From Helicobacter sp. (GTDB lineage Bacteria > Campylobacterota > Campylobacteria > Campylobacterales > Helicobacteraceae): a stretch of 15,748 nt of DNA. The notes beneath the pieces are model-generated. The model did not search any database. It was given only the letters and a program-made list of their open reading frames with translations, and was not told the origin of the DNA. The stretch lies in NCBI RefSeq assembly GCF_014799995.1, contig NZ_JAAVGY010000048.1, positions 1 through 15,748 on the forward strand, in the 5' to 3' direction. Position 1 is the stretch's first letter. The number at the start of each line of letters is the position of its first letter. Made by a program: the position numbers and the translations under genes. This document shows, piece by piece, positions 1 to 7,524 of the stretch.

Positions 1-2070
1 TAAGGCTTCTTTGTAGTCTGGATAAGATTCTAGTTTGGGAAGTTTTAAACTAGGATTCTTTGCAACCTTTGCTTCATATTCTAAAATCTCTTTTTTATGG
101 GATTCTTTAATATAAGATAGCACATAGGGCATTCTAATATATCCTAAGAGACTTTTAGAGTTTAGAATCAAAGCTTGTCCTAGCTTATAGGCTAGATGAT
201 TGTGGATTCTGTCTTTGGCGGTAGCTTGTGTGATAATGTTTGGAGTAGGAGGGTGAATTATAACTTGCTCATTAGACTTAATTTGAAGTTGTTTTAGCTG
301 TATGTCTAGCTCCAAAGATTCAATTTCCAAGAGTTGTTTTTGATAGGAAATCTCTTTTAGCAGTCTTTTCGTGCTTTGGTTGCTACTGATTTTTATCTTT
401 GTTTTTTGTTCTAACGCGTGTTTCTTGGCATAAAGCTCCACAGGTGGTACATTGAGGCGGTGCATTTTGAGTGGATTATCCTTGCTGAAGTTTGTAAGTT
501 TCCCCTCCTTGCTTAGTTCCTCTAGGGATTCTGCGGCGAGATTATAAAAATGCTCTGGAGGGAAGTGGTAGTTAAACACAAATGTTTCCCTTTTAGCCCC
601 TTCATAAGCGTGGTATTGAGGAGAGGGGAACTTTAAATGAGGGATTTGTTTAGCAAAATCTCGTGCCATATTTATATGTACCATATTGTTTGCTTGATAG
701 ACGCAATAAAATGCTACTCCCGGCTTCTTGCAAAAAGAAAAGGGTACTAAAGAAGTCGTAGAGGTTTCACTGATAGCTATATCACACATTACACAATAAC
801 AGATTTTGGTGCGATAGTCATAACCACTTAGGGATTTTAGTGTGATTTTCTCGCCCTTTGCTCCAAGAATCGTAGCGGAATTTTGGGAATTGTCATTGCT
901 TATCGCGTTACTTTCATTGCGGGATTCTGTATTATGGATTTGCAAGTGTGGGTCGGTTGCTTTCGCAACAGACGCTTCGCCCGTTTCGCTTCCTCGCAAT
1001 GACGCAGTGGTTGGCTTATCGTTATTGCAAGAGGCGGAATCCCCAACCTCAAACACCTCTTTGGTATTTTCTACGATTTTCCAAAAAGCCTCTAAATTGT
1101 TCTTAACCTCAATCCTCTCTCCATCATAAGTCGTCATTCCATCGACATAGACTTTGATACTTGGGAAGTAGTGGCTAAGATTTTTAAGAATAAGTGGAAT
1201 CCCCTCCCACTGCTCAAGCCAAATTCTCCGCTCGCCCGGGATTCCAAGCCAAAGGGTCAGACTATACATATCTTCTGCCCCCCCCCCCACATTATTTGCT
1301 AAAGATTGGGAAACAATAATGTTCTCCAATGTATTAATTTGCATTTCAAAATAAGCAAGACTACAAAGTAGGGCTGGTCTGATTCCTAATCTATCGTCTT
1401 CAACTATATTTTTAATCTCTTTTGTTTTGAAAAACATTGGAGTATTTAGCACATTGCAATCTTGCAAGTTAAGCTTGTAAAACCAATATAAATCGTCTCT
1501 AAAAAAATGATGGGGTCTTTTGATACCAAGATTGATTGCAAACTTTTTATCACAAAACTTTAAATCCTCTGCTTTTAAATTTCGTGCTATTTTTGGTATT
1601 TCTGTCAAAGTCGCCCATAAAATCCATTTGGTAAAATCTTTTATATTAAATAAATCTTTGCTTAAAAATAAATCATTTTGAGTGATGATAATCCTAGCAA
1701 ACATATTTTCATTAACTAAAATCCAAGGATATTGATTATCCTTATCTATAAAAAACACAAAGCTATTGTAGCCACCCGCATTTTGTACAACTTTGTTGTT
1801 TATGCTTAAAACTGCTCTTGTTAAAACATTGGTATGAATAGGGTGATGAAGCTCTAAATACTCTTTGGCAAATATTTCTTGGAAAGTCAAGTGTAATTTT
1901 TGATTATTTGCGTCCCTTTCAAAAGAGCATTGATGAAGCAAAGCTATTTCGCAATCGTATTCTTCATACGGATAAGCTTTGCAAGTAGATAAGTCTAACC
2001 CTTTGATTCCAAAGCTTCTATGGGGATATTTGAGCTTAGATAGGAAATTTTCAATGCTATTTAGCATCAT
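1..2070 (-). CDS. Putative glycosyltransferase-like surface glycan protein, 3' end outside window
   Basis: An open frame of 690 codons starts at ATG 2070 (or the adjacent ATG 2067) and runs off the left edge without a stop. GGAGG lies 4 nt before the first ATG, whose ATGA overlaps the previous gene's stop. Residues 1-240 are homologous to the 270-aa neighbour (shared YPYEEYDCEIA, HHP at 75-77, QYP at 113-115, RPHHFF at 185-190, NTP at 209-211). A second half begins WLGIPGERRIWLEQ (about 274-287) and has DIAISETSTTSLVPF (about 430-444), which resembles the acceptor/donor half of GT-B enzymes. That is a family resemblance, not proof. An in-frame palindromic repeat interrupts this half at about residues 356-393. 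Residues 551-605 are charged and possibly coiled coil. HLAYKLGQAL follows at 625-634, the C-terminal module seen in other genes here. A G11 tract (residues 261-265) sits between the two halves. Function is inferred; the coding call is firm. Confidence 0.8.
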   Translation of the reverse strand, partial: MMLNSIENFLSKLKYPHRSFGIKGLDLSTCKAYPYEEYDCEIALLHQCSFERDANNQKLHLTFQEIFAKEYLELHHPIHTNVLTRAVLSINNKVVQNAGGYNSFVFFIDKDNQYPWILVNENMFARIIITQNDLFLSKDLFNIKDFTKWILWATLTEIPKIARNLKAEDLKFCDKKFAINLGIKRPHHFFRDDLYWFYKLNLQDCNVLNTPMFFKTKEIKNIVEDDRLGIRPALLCSLAYFEMQINTLENIIVSQSLANNVGGGAEDMYSLTLWLGIPGERRIWLEQWEGIPLILKNLSHYFPSIKVYVDGMTTYDGERIEVKNNLEAFWKIVENTKEVFEVGDSASCNNDKPTTASLRGSETGEASVAKATDPHLQIHNTESRNESNAISNDNSQNSATILGAKGEKITLKSLSGYDYRTKICYCVMCDIAISETSTTSLVPFSFCKKPGVAFYCVYQANNMVHINMARDFAKQIPHLKFPSPQYHAYEGAKRETFVFNYHFPPEHFYNLAAESLEELSKEGKLTNFSKDNPLKMHRLNVPPVELYAKKHALEQKTKIKISSNQSTKRLLKEISYQKQLLEIESLELDIQLKQLQIKSNEQVIIHPPTPNIITQATAKDRIHNHLAYKLGQALILNSKSLLGYIRMPYVLSYIKESHKKEILEYEAKVAKNPSLKLPKLESYPDYKEAL
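161..219 (-). repeat. Left arm of inverted 59-bp C-terminal-module repeat
   Basis: Read on the minus strand, this segment matches 15690-15748 of the plus strand at 57 of 59 positions, with the first 41 nt identical. It encodes AKDRIHNHLAYKLGQALIL in both genes. The other arm is cut by the window end, so the repeat may be longer. Confidence 0.85.
892..1003 (-). repeat. Palindromic element copy 1, in frame inside the first gene
   Basis: The 112-bp segment is bounded by GTCATTGC and GCAATGAC. On the minus strand it opens GTCATTGCGAGGAAGCGAA, the same left half as the copy at 9478-9609. It is translated as ASLRGSETGEA through NAISND, in the same frame as the other coding copies. The adjoining 1000-1033 matches 7368-7401 at 31 of 34 positions, so the flank next to another copy is shared too. 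It sits in the GT-B-like half between FEVGDS and KITLKSLSGYDYR, presumably a surface loop. Confidence 0.7.
1278..1288 (-). repeat. G11 contingency tract inside the coding region
   Basis: Eleven C on the plus strand are eleven G in the gene sense, encoding Gly-Gly-Gly after Val261. With 11 the frame is open. With 10 or 12 I find a stop within about 10 codons, removing the whole GT-B-like half. This is an on/off switch, currently on, if the homopolymer length is correct. Confidence 0.85.
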
Positions 2071-2879
2071 AATGCCTCCCTTTGCTCTTGTGTGGCAATC
2101 AAGCCTTTCAAGTCTTGCATAGTAATTTCCTCTTTGTCAAATCTATCTAGTTTGTCTTGAGTATCGACAGAATGATTAAAAGAAGCTAAAGAGTCTCTAA
2201 CAATAAAATCATAATTGTCATCACCTTTTCCTAGTCTCAAAGCAATACATAAAGATTTGTTAGTAAGAGGCATAGTATTTAAACGGAAAAATAGAGGTGT
2301 ATTTTGGACTTCATTACTTAATTTTAGTTTTTGATACCAATATAGGGTATCTTGGAAATAATGGGCAGGTCTTTCGCAAGCCATATCAATAGAATAAGAT
2401 GCATCTTGAAAACAAAGATTATCCAAATTTAAAGATTTAGCCATTTCTTGACAATCTTTGCAAATTCTCCACCTGTACCAAATGTCGTGTTGGCTGTCGC
2501 TTGAATAGCGTTCATTGATAAAGAAGTATTCTAAAGTAATAATAGCACTTGCAAAATCATAGGCATTTAGAATCACAAAAGGATATTGATAATTTCTATC
2601 AACAAATAATATGGCATTTCTTAATGAAGTATAATTTGGTTTATAGGTAAAAATGGCTCTTGTTTTAACTTCATTATAAGTGGGATGGTGGATTTCAAAA
2701 AAAGGTTGATCATATATGTTTTTCCACATAGCCAATAGTTGAGGATTTAAATTGTCTTGCACAGAAGCGCATTTTTGTGTAAATGCTATTTCACAATTAT
2801 ATTGTTCGTAGGGATATAGTTTTATATCTTTCTGATTCAATGTTGCCAGTCTTGTAATAAAATTCTGTATTTTGCTCAT
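2067..2879 (-). CDS. Protein of unknown family, paralogue of the next gene's N-terminal domain
   Basis: A 270-aa protein whose family I do not recognise. ATG 2879 has AAGGA 8 nt upstream and lies inside the 3' end of the GT2/FkbM gene. Its TGA overlaps the next start (ATGA at 2070-2067). Most of it aligns by eye with residues 1-240 of the downstream protein: YPYEQYNCEIA (22-32), HHP (64-66), TRA (73-75), FVDRNYQYP (92-100), ERPAHYFQDTLYW (169-181), NTPLFF (193-198). No signal peptide or membrane segment is apparent. It lacks the WLGIPGERR half of its paralogue, so it is either a stand-alone version of this domain or a remnant of a duplicated longer gene. Position argues for a role in glycan synthesis. 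Conserved aromatic, His and Asp residues suggest an enzyme or binding domain, but no function can be assigned. Confidence 0.8.
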   Translation of the reverse strand: MSKIQNFITRLATLNQKDIKLYPYEQYNCEIAFTQKCASVQDNLNPQLLAMWKNIYDQPFFEIHHPTYNEVKTRAIFTYKPNYTSLRNAILFVDRNYQYPFVILNAYDFASAIITLEYFFINERYSSDSQHDIWYRWRICKDCQEMAKSLNLDNLCFQDASYSIDMACERPAHYFQDTLYWYQKLKLSNEVQNTPLFFRLNTMPLTNKSLCIALRLGKGDDNYDFIVRDSLASFNHSVDTQDKLDRFDKEEITMQDLKGLIATQEQREAL

Positions 2880-5055
2880 CTTTCATTTCCTTTACAAAAT
2901 ATAAAATGTTGTCGGGGGGGGGGGTAGAATCTATTATTTGCTTTAGAGATTTAAACTTTTGGCTTTCAGCAAATATCGCATTGACTTTACAAAAAATATA
3001 GGAAATCTTTAGATATTCTTTAGATTTGATGAGCTCCTCTAAGATTACGCAAGTTTCAAAGTCAAGCTCCAAAATCAAAAGATAAAGATTGGAAAACTTT
3101 TGTAGCACTTCACTGATGCTTAAACTCTTTGCTTCATAAGTATTATCCGAAGCGTAATAAATGCTTGGGTGGATTCCATTTCCTCTGTTGTCTCTTGCTT
3201 GGATTTGGACTTGTTCTACATTGGAGAGTGCATTGGGATAAAAAATCACATTATTGGATTCTTGGTATTTTTCCTTATAAAATTTAAAAATAGCTGGGTT
3301 GGGTTCAAAGTAATGAATCTGTGCTTTACATTCTATAAGCAAATCAAGCCATTTTTTGTCTTTGGTATAACTCATTACAAGCTTCCCTCCCTCTAGCATT
3401 TGAATAAAAATATCTTGAAATTCAACTGATATTCCCAAACTCTGTAACTTTGTAAAAAAATCACTAGAATGATTTCCAATATCTTTGCTCCAAATCTGCC
3501 AATTTAAATGACTTACCTCATTGATTAGTCTATTCATAGAGTTTAAAAGAATAGAATCTTTCTTCTGCTTATAAGGTTTAAAGTTAATTAAGTTAAAGGC
3601 TGCGCCAAAGGGTAACCATAAATATCCACCAAAATATCTCATTTTATGGGCTTTAAGTATGCAATCTCCCAATTTATAGCTTAAATGTCGCCTTGTTTTT
3701 AGCTCTTTGGAATTATTGACGAGCTTTCTGAAATTTGGCAAATTAAGCTGGTATTTTGTTACATTTGCTTGATAAGCTTTTTGTGCTTCTTTAGCGTTGT
3801 GAATCATTTTGCGCAGTGTATTTGGTAGGCTCACAATTCTTTTAGGATTTTTCAATAGATTTAAGCTAACGCTTCCAAGCTTATAAATAAGTTCGTCTTT
3901 GAGAAAACCATCTGCAAAGAGATGAAAGTTTAAATCCTCAAGATATTTTTGTAACTTTTGAAATTCTGGAATTAGATTTAATGGGTCTTGGGAAAAATAG
4001 AGGATTTTATGAGCATAAAACGTATAGGTTGGCATAAGATATTTACTAATAATATGCTTTACGCGTTCATCTTGTGAGTTTTGTAGAAATGTATCAATAC
4101 TTAAAGCAGTTTGCATAAAGGAGCTTGCTTTATGGTATGCTCTTTTAGAATAATTATCCTTAAAGGCTTCTGTATTTTTTGCAAAAAACCCTGCGACTTT
4201 GGTTTGCAAATTATTATCATAATTCATTGTAGAGTTAGCCCTGATTCTATAATGATAAAGTTTTTTTGGATAAACATAGATATGATTGCTTTGGGCAAAA
4301 AGTAAAATCCCAAACATATCATCTTCTTGAATAATGCCATTGAGGAATCTTAGTTTTGTATTAGTAAGGAAGTGAAAATTAATCATACCTTGCCAAGCGT
4401 AATAAAACCAGTATAGTTTTCTTTCAAAGAGTCTTATTGCCCAATCTTTTTTTGAAAGAATAACTTCTTGTGTATAACTAAAATGATAAAGATTAGACTT
4501 CCAATCAGATTTTTTCACTCCATCAAGGAAAGTTTTTGCATCAAACCATAGTATATCTATGTCTCGCATTCTTGGAACGCATTGTTCTACACAATCAAGC
4601 TCTATATAATCATCACTATCTACGAATTGCAAATAGTCAATGGTTGGAATCTCTAGCAAACTTTTAAGGCTATAAATAGCGTGGATTTGGTAGGGATTTT
4701 CCCCGATGATTTTGTAGGAATGTAAAGTTGCCTCCTCTTCGTCATTGCGAGCTTTATTTTCGGAATGGCAATCTGCAACCTTGCAACGATAAAAGATTTC
4801 TCCACTTAAAAACTCTATCCCTACATTTCTAGCACTTGCTTGTCCGCCATTTTCTTTATCTATAATTATGATTCTGCTGTCTTTTTGTGCATATTCTTTG
4901 GCAATTCTCAAGCTAGAATCTGTGCTGCCGTCATTGATTAAAAGAATCTCTAAGCTTTTATAAGTCTGATGAATGATGCTTTCTAGGCATTGCCTTAGAT
5001 ATTTTTCTACATTATAGATTGGGACAATGATGCCGACTTTTTTAGTTTGGGACAT
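2797..5055 (-). CDS. GT2 glycosyltransferase fused to FkbM-like methyltransferase domain
   Basis: The 752-aa protein starts at ATG 5055, 2 nt after the previous stop, with AAGG upstream. The GT2 domain is clear: IIVPIYNVEKYL (9-20), NDGSTD (41-46), NGGQASARN (69-77), VDSDD (145-149) and QEDD (243-246). Between ARN and DSDD lies a half palindromic repeat (about residues 94-104). Two LYKLG-type modules follow (LIYKLG at 389-394, HLSYKLG at 457-463), each with a downstream LP motif. Residues 520-710 resemble FkbM methyltransferases: YFEPNP (582-587), PNALS (607-611), and LELDFETCVILEEL in the place of the usual D-x-E-G-x-E segment. Some FkbM residues differ, so activity is uncertain. A likely role is adding a sugar and methylating the product or a neighbouring residue. 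The C11 tract near the end sets which of three tails is made; the current tail overlaps the next gene by 83 nt. Confidence 0.85.
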   Translation of the reverse strand: MSQTKKVGIIVPIYNVEKYLRQCLESIIHQTYKSLEILLINDGSTDSSLRIAKEYAQKDSRIIIIDKENGGQASARNVGIEFLSGEIFYRCKVADCHSENKARNDEEEATLHSYKIIGENPYQIHAIYSLKSLLEIPTIDYLQFVDSDDYIELDCVEQCVPRMRDIDILWFDAKTFLDGVKKSDWKSNLYHFSYTQEVILSKKDWAIRLFERKLYWFYYAWQGMINFHFLTNTKLRFLNGIIQEDDMFGILLFAQSNHIYVYPKKLYHYRIRANSTMNYDNNLQTKVAGFFAKNTEAFKDNYSKRAYHKASSFMQTALSIDTFLQNSQDERVKHIISKYLMPTYTFYAHKILYFSQDPLNLIPEFQKLQKYLEDLNFHLFADGFLKDELIYKLGSVSLNLLKNPKRIVSLPNTLRKMIHNAKEAQKAYQANVTKYQLNLPNFRKLVNNSKELKTRRHLSYKLGDCILKAHKMRYFGGYLWLPFGAAFNLINFKPYKQKKDSILLNSMNRLINEVSHLNWQIWSKDIGNHSSDFFTKLQSLGISVEFQDIFIQMLEGGKLVMSYTKDKKWLDLLIECKAQIHYFEPNPAIFKFYKEKYQESNNVIFYPNALSNVEQVQIQARDNRGNGIHPSIYYASDNTYEAKSLSISEVLQKFSNLYLLILELDFETCVILEELIKSKEYLKISYIFCKVNAIFAESQKFKSLKQIIDSTPPPDNILYFVKEMKDEQNTEFYYKTGNIESERYKTISLRTI
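2914..2924 (-). repeat. C11 (sense) contingency tract at the 3' end of GT2/FkbM gene
   Basis: The tract encodes PPP at residues 712-714. With 11 bases the protein reads on to a TGA at 2797. With 10 it stops at a TAA seven codons past the tract. With 12 (or 9) it ends in a TGA that overlaps the next ATG as ATGA. The tract therefore alters the tail and the coupling to the 270-aa gene rather than removing the enzyme. Confidence 0.85.
4741..4773 (-). repeat. Half palindromic element (right half) in the GT2 loop
   Basis: On the minus strand the segment runs GATTGCCA to CGCAATGAC and is read DCHSENKARND. This corresponds to the right half of the full elements (for example DCRLP to SRND in the 1196-aa protein) in the same frame. 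The inner stem is not kept here, so this is a decayed copy. Confidence 0.65.
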
Positions 5056-5057
5056 TT

Positions 5058-6011
5058 TTAGCCTTTTTTCCTTAGATAGATACTGCCACCTCCAAAAAGC
5101 CCATAGTCTTTTATCTTGGAACGATTGCAGAGAAAGCTACCCCAAAAGAGTATTTCAAAGTCTTTGTTATACTGCAAAAAGGCTCTTAAAATATAAGCCT
5201 CGTTGTAGGCTCTCCTTTGCTCTAGCGTCCAAACCTTTGGATATTCAAAAGGATATATAATATCGTGAAAATGCACAATCACTCCCTTTTTCAAACTTGG
5301 CAGTATCTCAAATAATTCCCGATTGACATCGCCAAAGGGACGACAAAGATGAGAGGAATCAATAAACAACATATCGCCCCCCCCCCCTTCTAATTTGGAG
5401 AAAATCTCCAAAGATACATTTTGCACATCTTGTTCAATGATTTTTAAATTATCCTTTGCTCTAAGGAGTGATTTTAATCTTTGGGCGCGTGGTTCTATGC
5501 AAAGCAAATTCATAGAATGATTTAAAATTTCATTGGTATCCAGCATTAAGCTAGTGCTAAACCCAGAGCCTATCTCAATTACATTTTTAGGCTTAAAGTG
5601 CATAAGGATTGCATATAAATATCTTGCGTCATCGCGCCCAAACCAAATATTATCGCCAAAATCATAAAAACGATAATTTTCGTTTTTTTCTTTGTCTGCC
5701 ATAGGGCATTCTTCAGCGTAAGTTTTGAGATTTTCATAGAGGCTAAGTTGTGCTTGCTCATTTAAATCTATGCCTTGCAACTTGTCGTCAAAGCCCTTAT
5801 TGTATCCCGCTTCAAGCTCTGCTTCGCTAGGATAGGGGCTTTCGTAATGTCCTATTGGCACAACTTTGTTGAATGGTCGTAGGTTTTCATAAGCTTGTTT
5901 GCATTCAAGATATTGTTGTGGTAGATTTTCATATTTTTCTTTGTAGGTGAAATACTGCTCTCTATCTCTTAGTAGGCGATAAACTTTGCGTATTCTAGTA
6001 TATAAACTCAT
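5058..6011 (-). CDS. Class I SAM-dependent methyltransferase, phase-variable
   Basis: A 317-aa protein. ATG 6011 directly follows the previous TAA, with AGAGG 9 nt upstream. After a basic, helical N-terminus (1-45), the Rossmann methyltransferase core shows motif I VIEIGSGFSTS (144-154), an acidic strand-2 end CIEP (171-174), IEQDV (192-196), FIDSSH (216-221) and VHFHDI (246-251). It is closest to the Methyltransf_24 type, which often methylates sugars or small molecules. The spacing of IDSSH and HFHD suggests a metal-assisted variant, but I cannot confirm that. A G11 tract encodes Gly209-Gly212 just before FIDSSH. Shifts by one base either way give early stops that remove the second half of the fold. 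Being third in the glf operon, it probably O-methylates a residue of the glycan made by the flanking glycosyltransferases. Confidence 0.85.
   Translation of the reverse strand: MSLYTRIRKVYRLLRDREQYFTYKEKYENLPQQYLECKQAYENLRPFNKVVPIGHYESPYPSEAELEAGYNKGFDDKLQGIDLNEQAQLSLYENLKTYAEECPMADKEKNENYRFYDFGDNIWFGRDDARYLYAILMHFKPKNVIEIGSGFSTSLMLDTNEILNHSMNLLCIEPRAQRLKSLLRAKDNLKIIEQDVQNVSLEIFSKLEGGGGDMLFIDSSHLCRPFGDVNRELFEILPSLKKGVIVHFHDIIYPFEYPKVWTLEQRRAYNEAYILRAFLQYNKDFEILFWGSFLCNRSKIKDYGLFGGGSIYLRKKG
5377..5387 (-). repeat. G11 contingency tract inside the methyltransferase
   Basis: Eleven C on the plus strand are G11 in sense, giving four glycines between LE and DMLFID. By translation, 12 G stops after CGA TAT GTT GTT TAT, and 10 G stops within about 20 codons. 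The present length keeps the gene on, provided the assembly has the length right. Confidence 0.88.
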
Positions 6012-7331
6012 TTATTTTTTCCTCTTATAATCTTTATAAATACTTGGAATCTTAAAAGGAAAGGTGAAAGGATTTTTCAGCATTGCAGAACCTAAACGAT
6101 AGCTTAAATGCTCTTTTGTTTTTAAAGATTCTTCATAATCTGAAAAATCTTGCAATCTTAAGGGCTTTAATTCTGGCTTGAGAGACACAAAAACCTTCAA
6201 AACTTTTTGCTCAAAACGATGACTAGCAATAATTGCATAAAGAGTAAAAGGCAGTTTTAAGGCTTTTGAAATACTTGAAGCCTGAATAAGGCAGTTTCCA
6301 AGCTTATAAGAAAGTTGGTTTTTTACTCTCTCTACCGCCCCTTTCGGCTTAGATGCTATGCTTTGATAATATTCTTTTGGGTCTTTTAGGATTCGCTCTA
6401 GCTTGGCTCTTTGAAATTCATCAAAATAGCTCCAATCTAGCTCGCCTTTGGCTTCAAGTTCTAAAAACTCACTTTGGATTCTTTGGAGAAAAGGGAATTG
6501 ATTACTATCTACAATGCGCCCTAAAATCCAATTATATCCACCAAATCTCAAATAACTTAGAAGAGGAGTTAGACTTCCAAAATTAGGATTTTTATCAAGT
6601 TTTTCTCGGATAAAATCATATTCTTTGCTTAGGTTTAAGGCTTTTTGCAGGGAAATATGATTCACTGATGAATTTTCATTATCTTGCCTATAACAATAAA
6701 ACGCCTCATCAACAAAAAACATTTTTGGCGCAAGCAAATGGGTAAAAAACCAAAATCCTGTGTCTTGATAAGCTGCACCTAAACTTTCGTGATGATAAAT
6801 TTGATTTTCTTTTAGAAAGGAAAGCTTGAAAATCCCACTTGGATTCATAATACCTGTTTGAGTAAAAACTCTCAAATCTTTCGCATTTAAAACTTTTCCA
6901 TAGAGACATTTAGTCCAATTCAGCAAACGCGTATGTGTAAATACCCTTTCTCCATTTTTATCTATAAACTCTAACATATTTCCTTTGACTACTTCTGCAT
7001 TTCTTTCTTTTGCAATTCTATAAAGTTCTGCATACATATTAGGCTTGATATAATCATCACTTTCTACGATTCCTAAATATTCTCCTTTTGCAGCTTTGAT
7101 TCCTAGATTCATTTGGTAGCCATAGGATTTTTTATCTGAAACAATAACTTTTAGCCTTTTGTCTTTAGATTCTAGCTCTTTTAAATATTCCAAAGTCCCA
7201 TCAGTAGAGTTGGCATCTACGCACAAAATCTCAATGTCTTTTAGACTCTGGTTACATACGCTCTCAAGGCATTCTTGTATGTAAGTGATGGAGTTTAAAG
7301 AGGGAATCACAATGGAGACTTTAGGATTCAT
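6012..7331 (-). CDS. Family 2 glycosyltransferase with C-terminal double LSYKLG module
   Basis: A 439-aa inverting GT-A enzyme. ATG 7331 has AAAGG 7 nt upstream, and the frame ending just before it overlaps as ATGA. GT2 motifs: SIVIPSLNSITYIQE (6-20), DANSTDGT (39-46), SYGYQMNLGIKAAKGEY (69-85), VESDDY (89-94) and AYQDTGFW (187-194), the last supplying the likely catalytic acid. The G-YQMN-G-K-A-GEY variant, rather than GG-S-ARN-G, separates it from the other GT2 domains here. After residue 330 come two modules, QLSYKLGNCLIQ (339-350) and HLSYRLGSAMLK (408-419), each followed by a hydrophobic LP/FP stretch; the protein ends in the basic YKDYKRKK. It has no poly-G tract and no repeat insertion, so it may be constitutive. 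The donor sugar cannot be read from the sequence. Confidence 0.9.
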   Translation of the reverse strand: MNPKVSIVIPSLNSITYIQECLESVCNQSLKDIEILCVDANSTDGTLEYLKELESKDKRLKVIVSDKKSYGYQMNLGIKAAKGEYLGIVESDDYIKPNMYAELYRIAKERNAEVVKGNMLEFIDKNGERVFTHTRLLNWTKCLYGKVLNAKDLRVFTQTGIMNPSGIFKLSFLKENQIYHHESLGAAYQDTGFWFFTHLLAPKMFFVDEAFYCYRQDNENSSVNHISLQKALNLSKEYDFIREKLDKNPNFGSLTPLLSYLRFGGYNWILGRIVDSNQFPFLQRIQSEFLELEAKGELDWSYFDEFQRAKLERILKDPKEYYQSIASKPKGAVERVKNQLSYKLGNCLIQASSISKALKLPFTLYAIIASHRFEQKVLKVFVSLKPELKPLRLQDFSDYEESLKTKEHLSYRLGSAMLKNPFTFPFKIPSIYKDYKRKK

Positions 7332-7388
7332 TGTGCAACCTTTGTTGTATGTGTTTGGCTATCATTATGACGCAGTGGTTGGCTTGTC

Positions 7389-7512
7389 GTCATTGCGAGA
7401 GATTCACTAGAATCTCGTGGCAATCTATAATCTTTTATCTCGCCTAAAGATTCTATTGTAGAATCTTTCAAGTATGCTTGGATTTGGATTGCTTCGCTAT
7501 GCTCGCAATGAC
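7389..7512 (-). repeat. Palindromic element copy forming the glf-GT2 spacer
   Basis: A 124-bp element with perfect 11-bp inverted ends (GTCATTGCGAG / CTCGCAATGAC), the same length as the copy at 11210-11333. On the minus strand the core is shared with that copy: AAAGATTC, then GGCGAGATAAAAGATT and AGATTGCCACGA. A 33-nt hairpin (7392-7424) has a 7-bp inner stem GAGATTC/GAATCTC. A 66-codon frame (7528-7328) from a GTG that overlaps the glf stop runs through the element to an ATGA at the GT2 start. It reads YLKDS and GEIKDYRLPR like the coding copies. I regard it as repeat sequence rather than a functional gene, though it may carry ribosomes between the genes. Confidence 0.8.
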
Positions 7513-7524
7513 AATTATAAAATC

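Noticed and set aside
842..1129. Plus-strand open frame of 95 codons
   Set aside because: It is antisense to the large minus-strand gene and its sequence is partly the palindromic repeat. It has no good ribosome site or family motif.
2797..2879. Frameshift error between the GT2/FkbM gene and the 270-aa gene, implying one long protein
   Set aside because: Neither a 1-base loss nor a 1-base gain in the C tract fuses them. Both alternative frames hit stops before or at the second ATG, and the second gene has its own AAGGA site.
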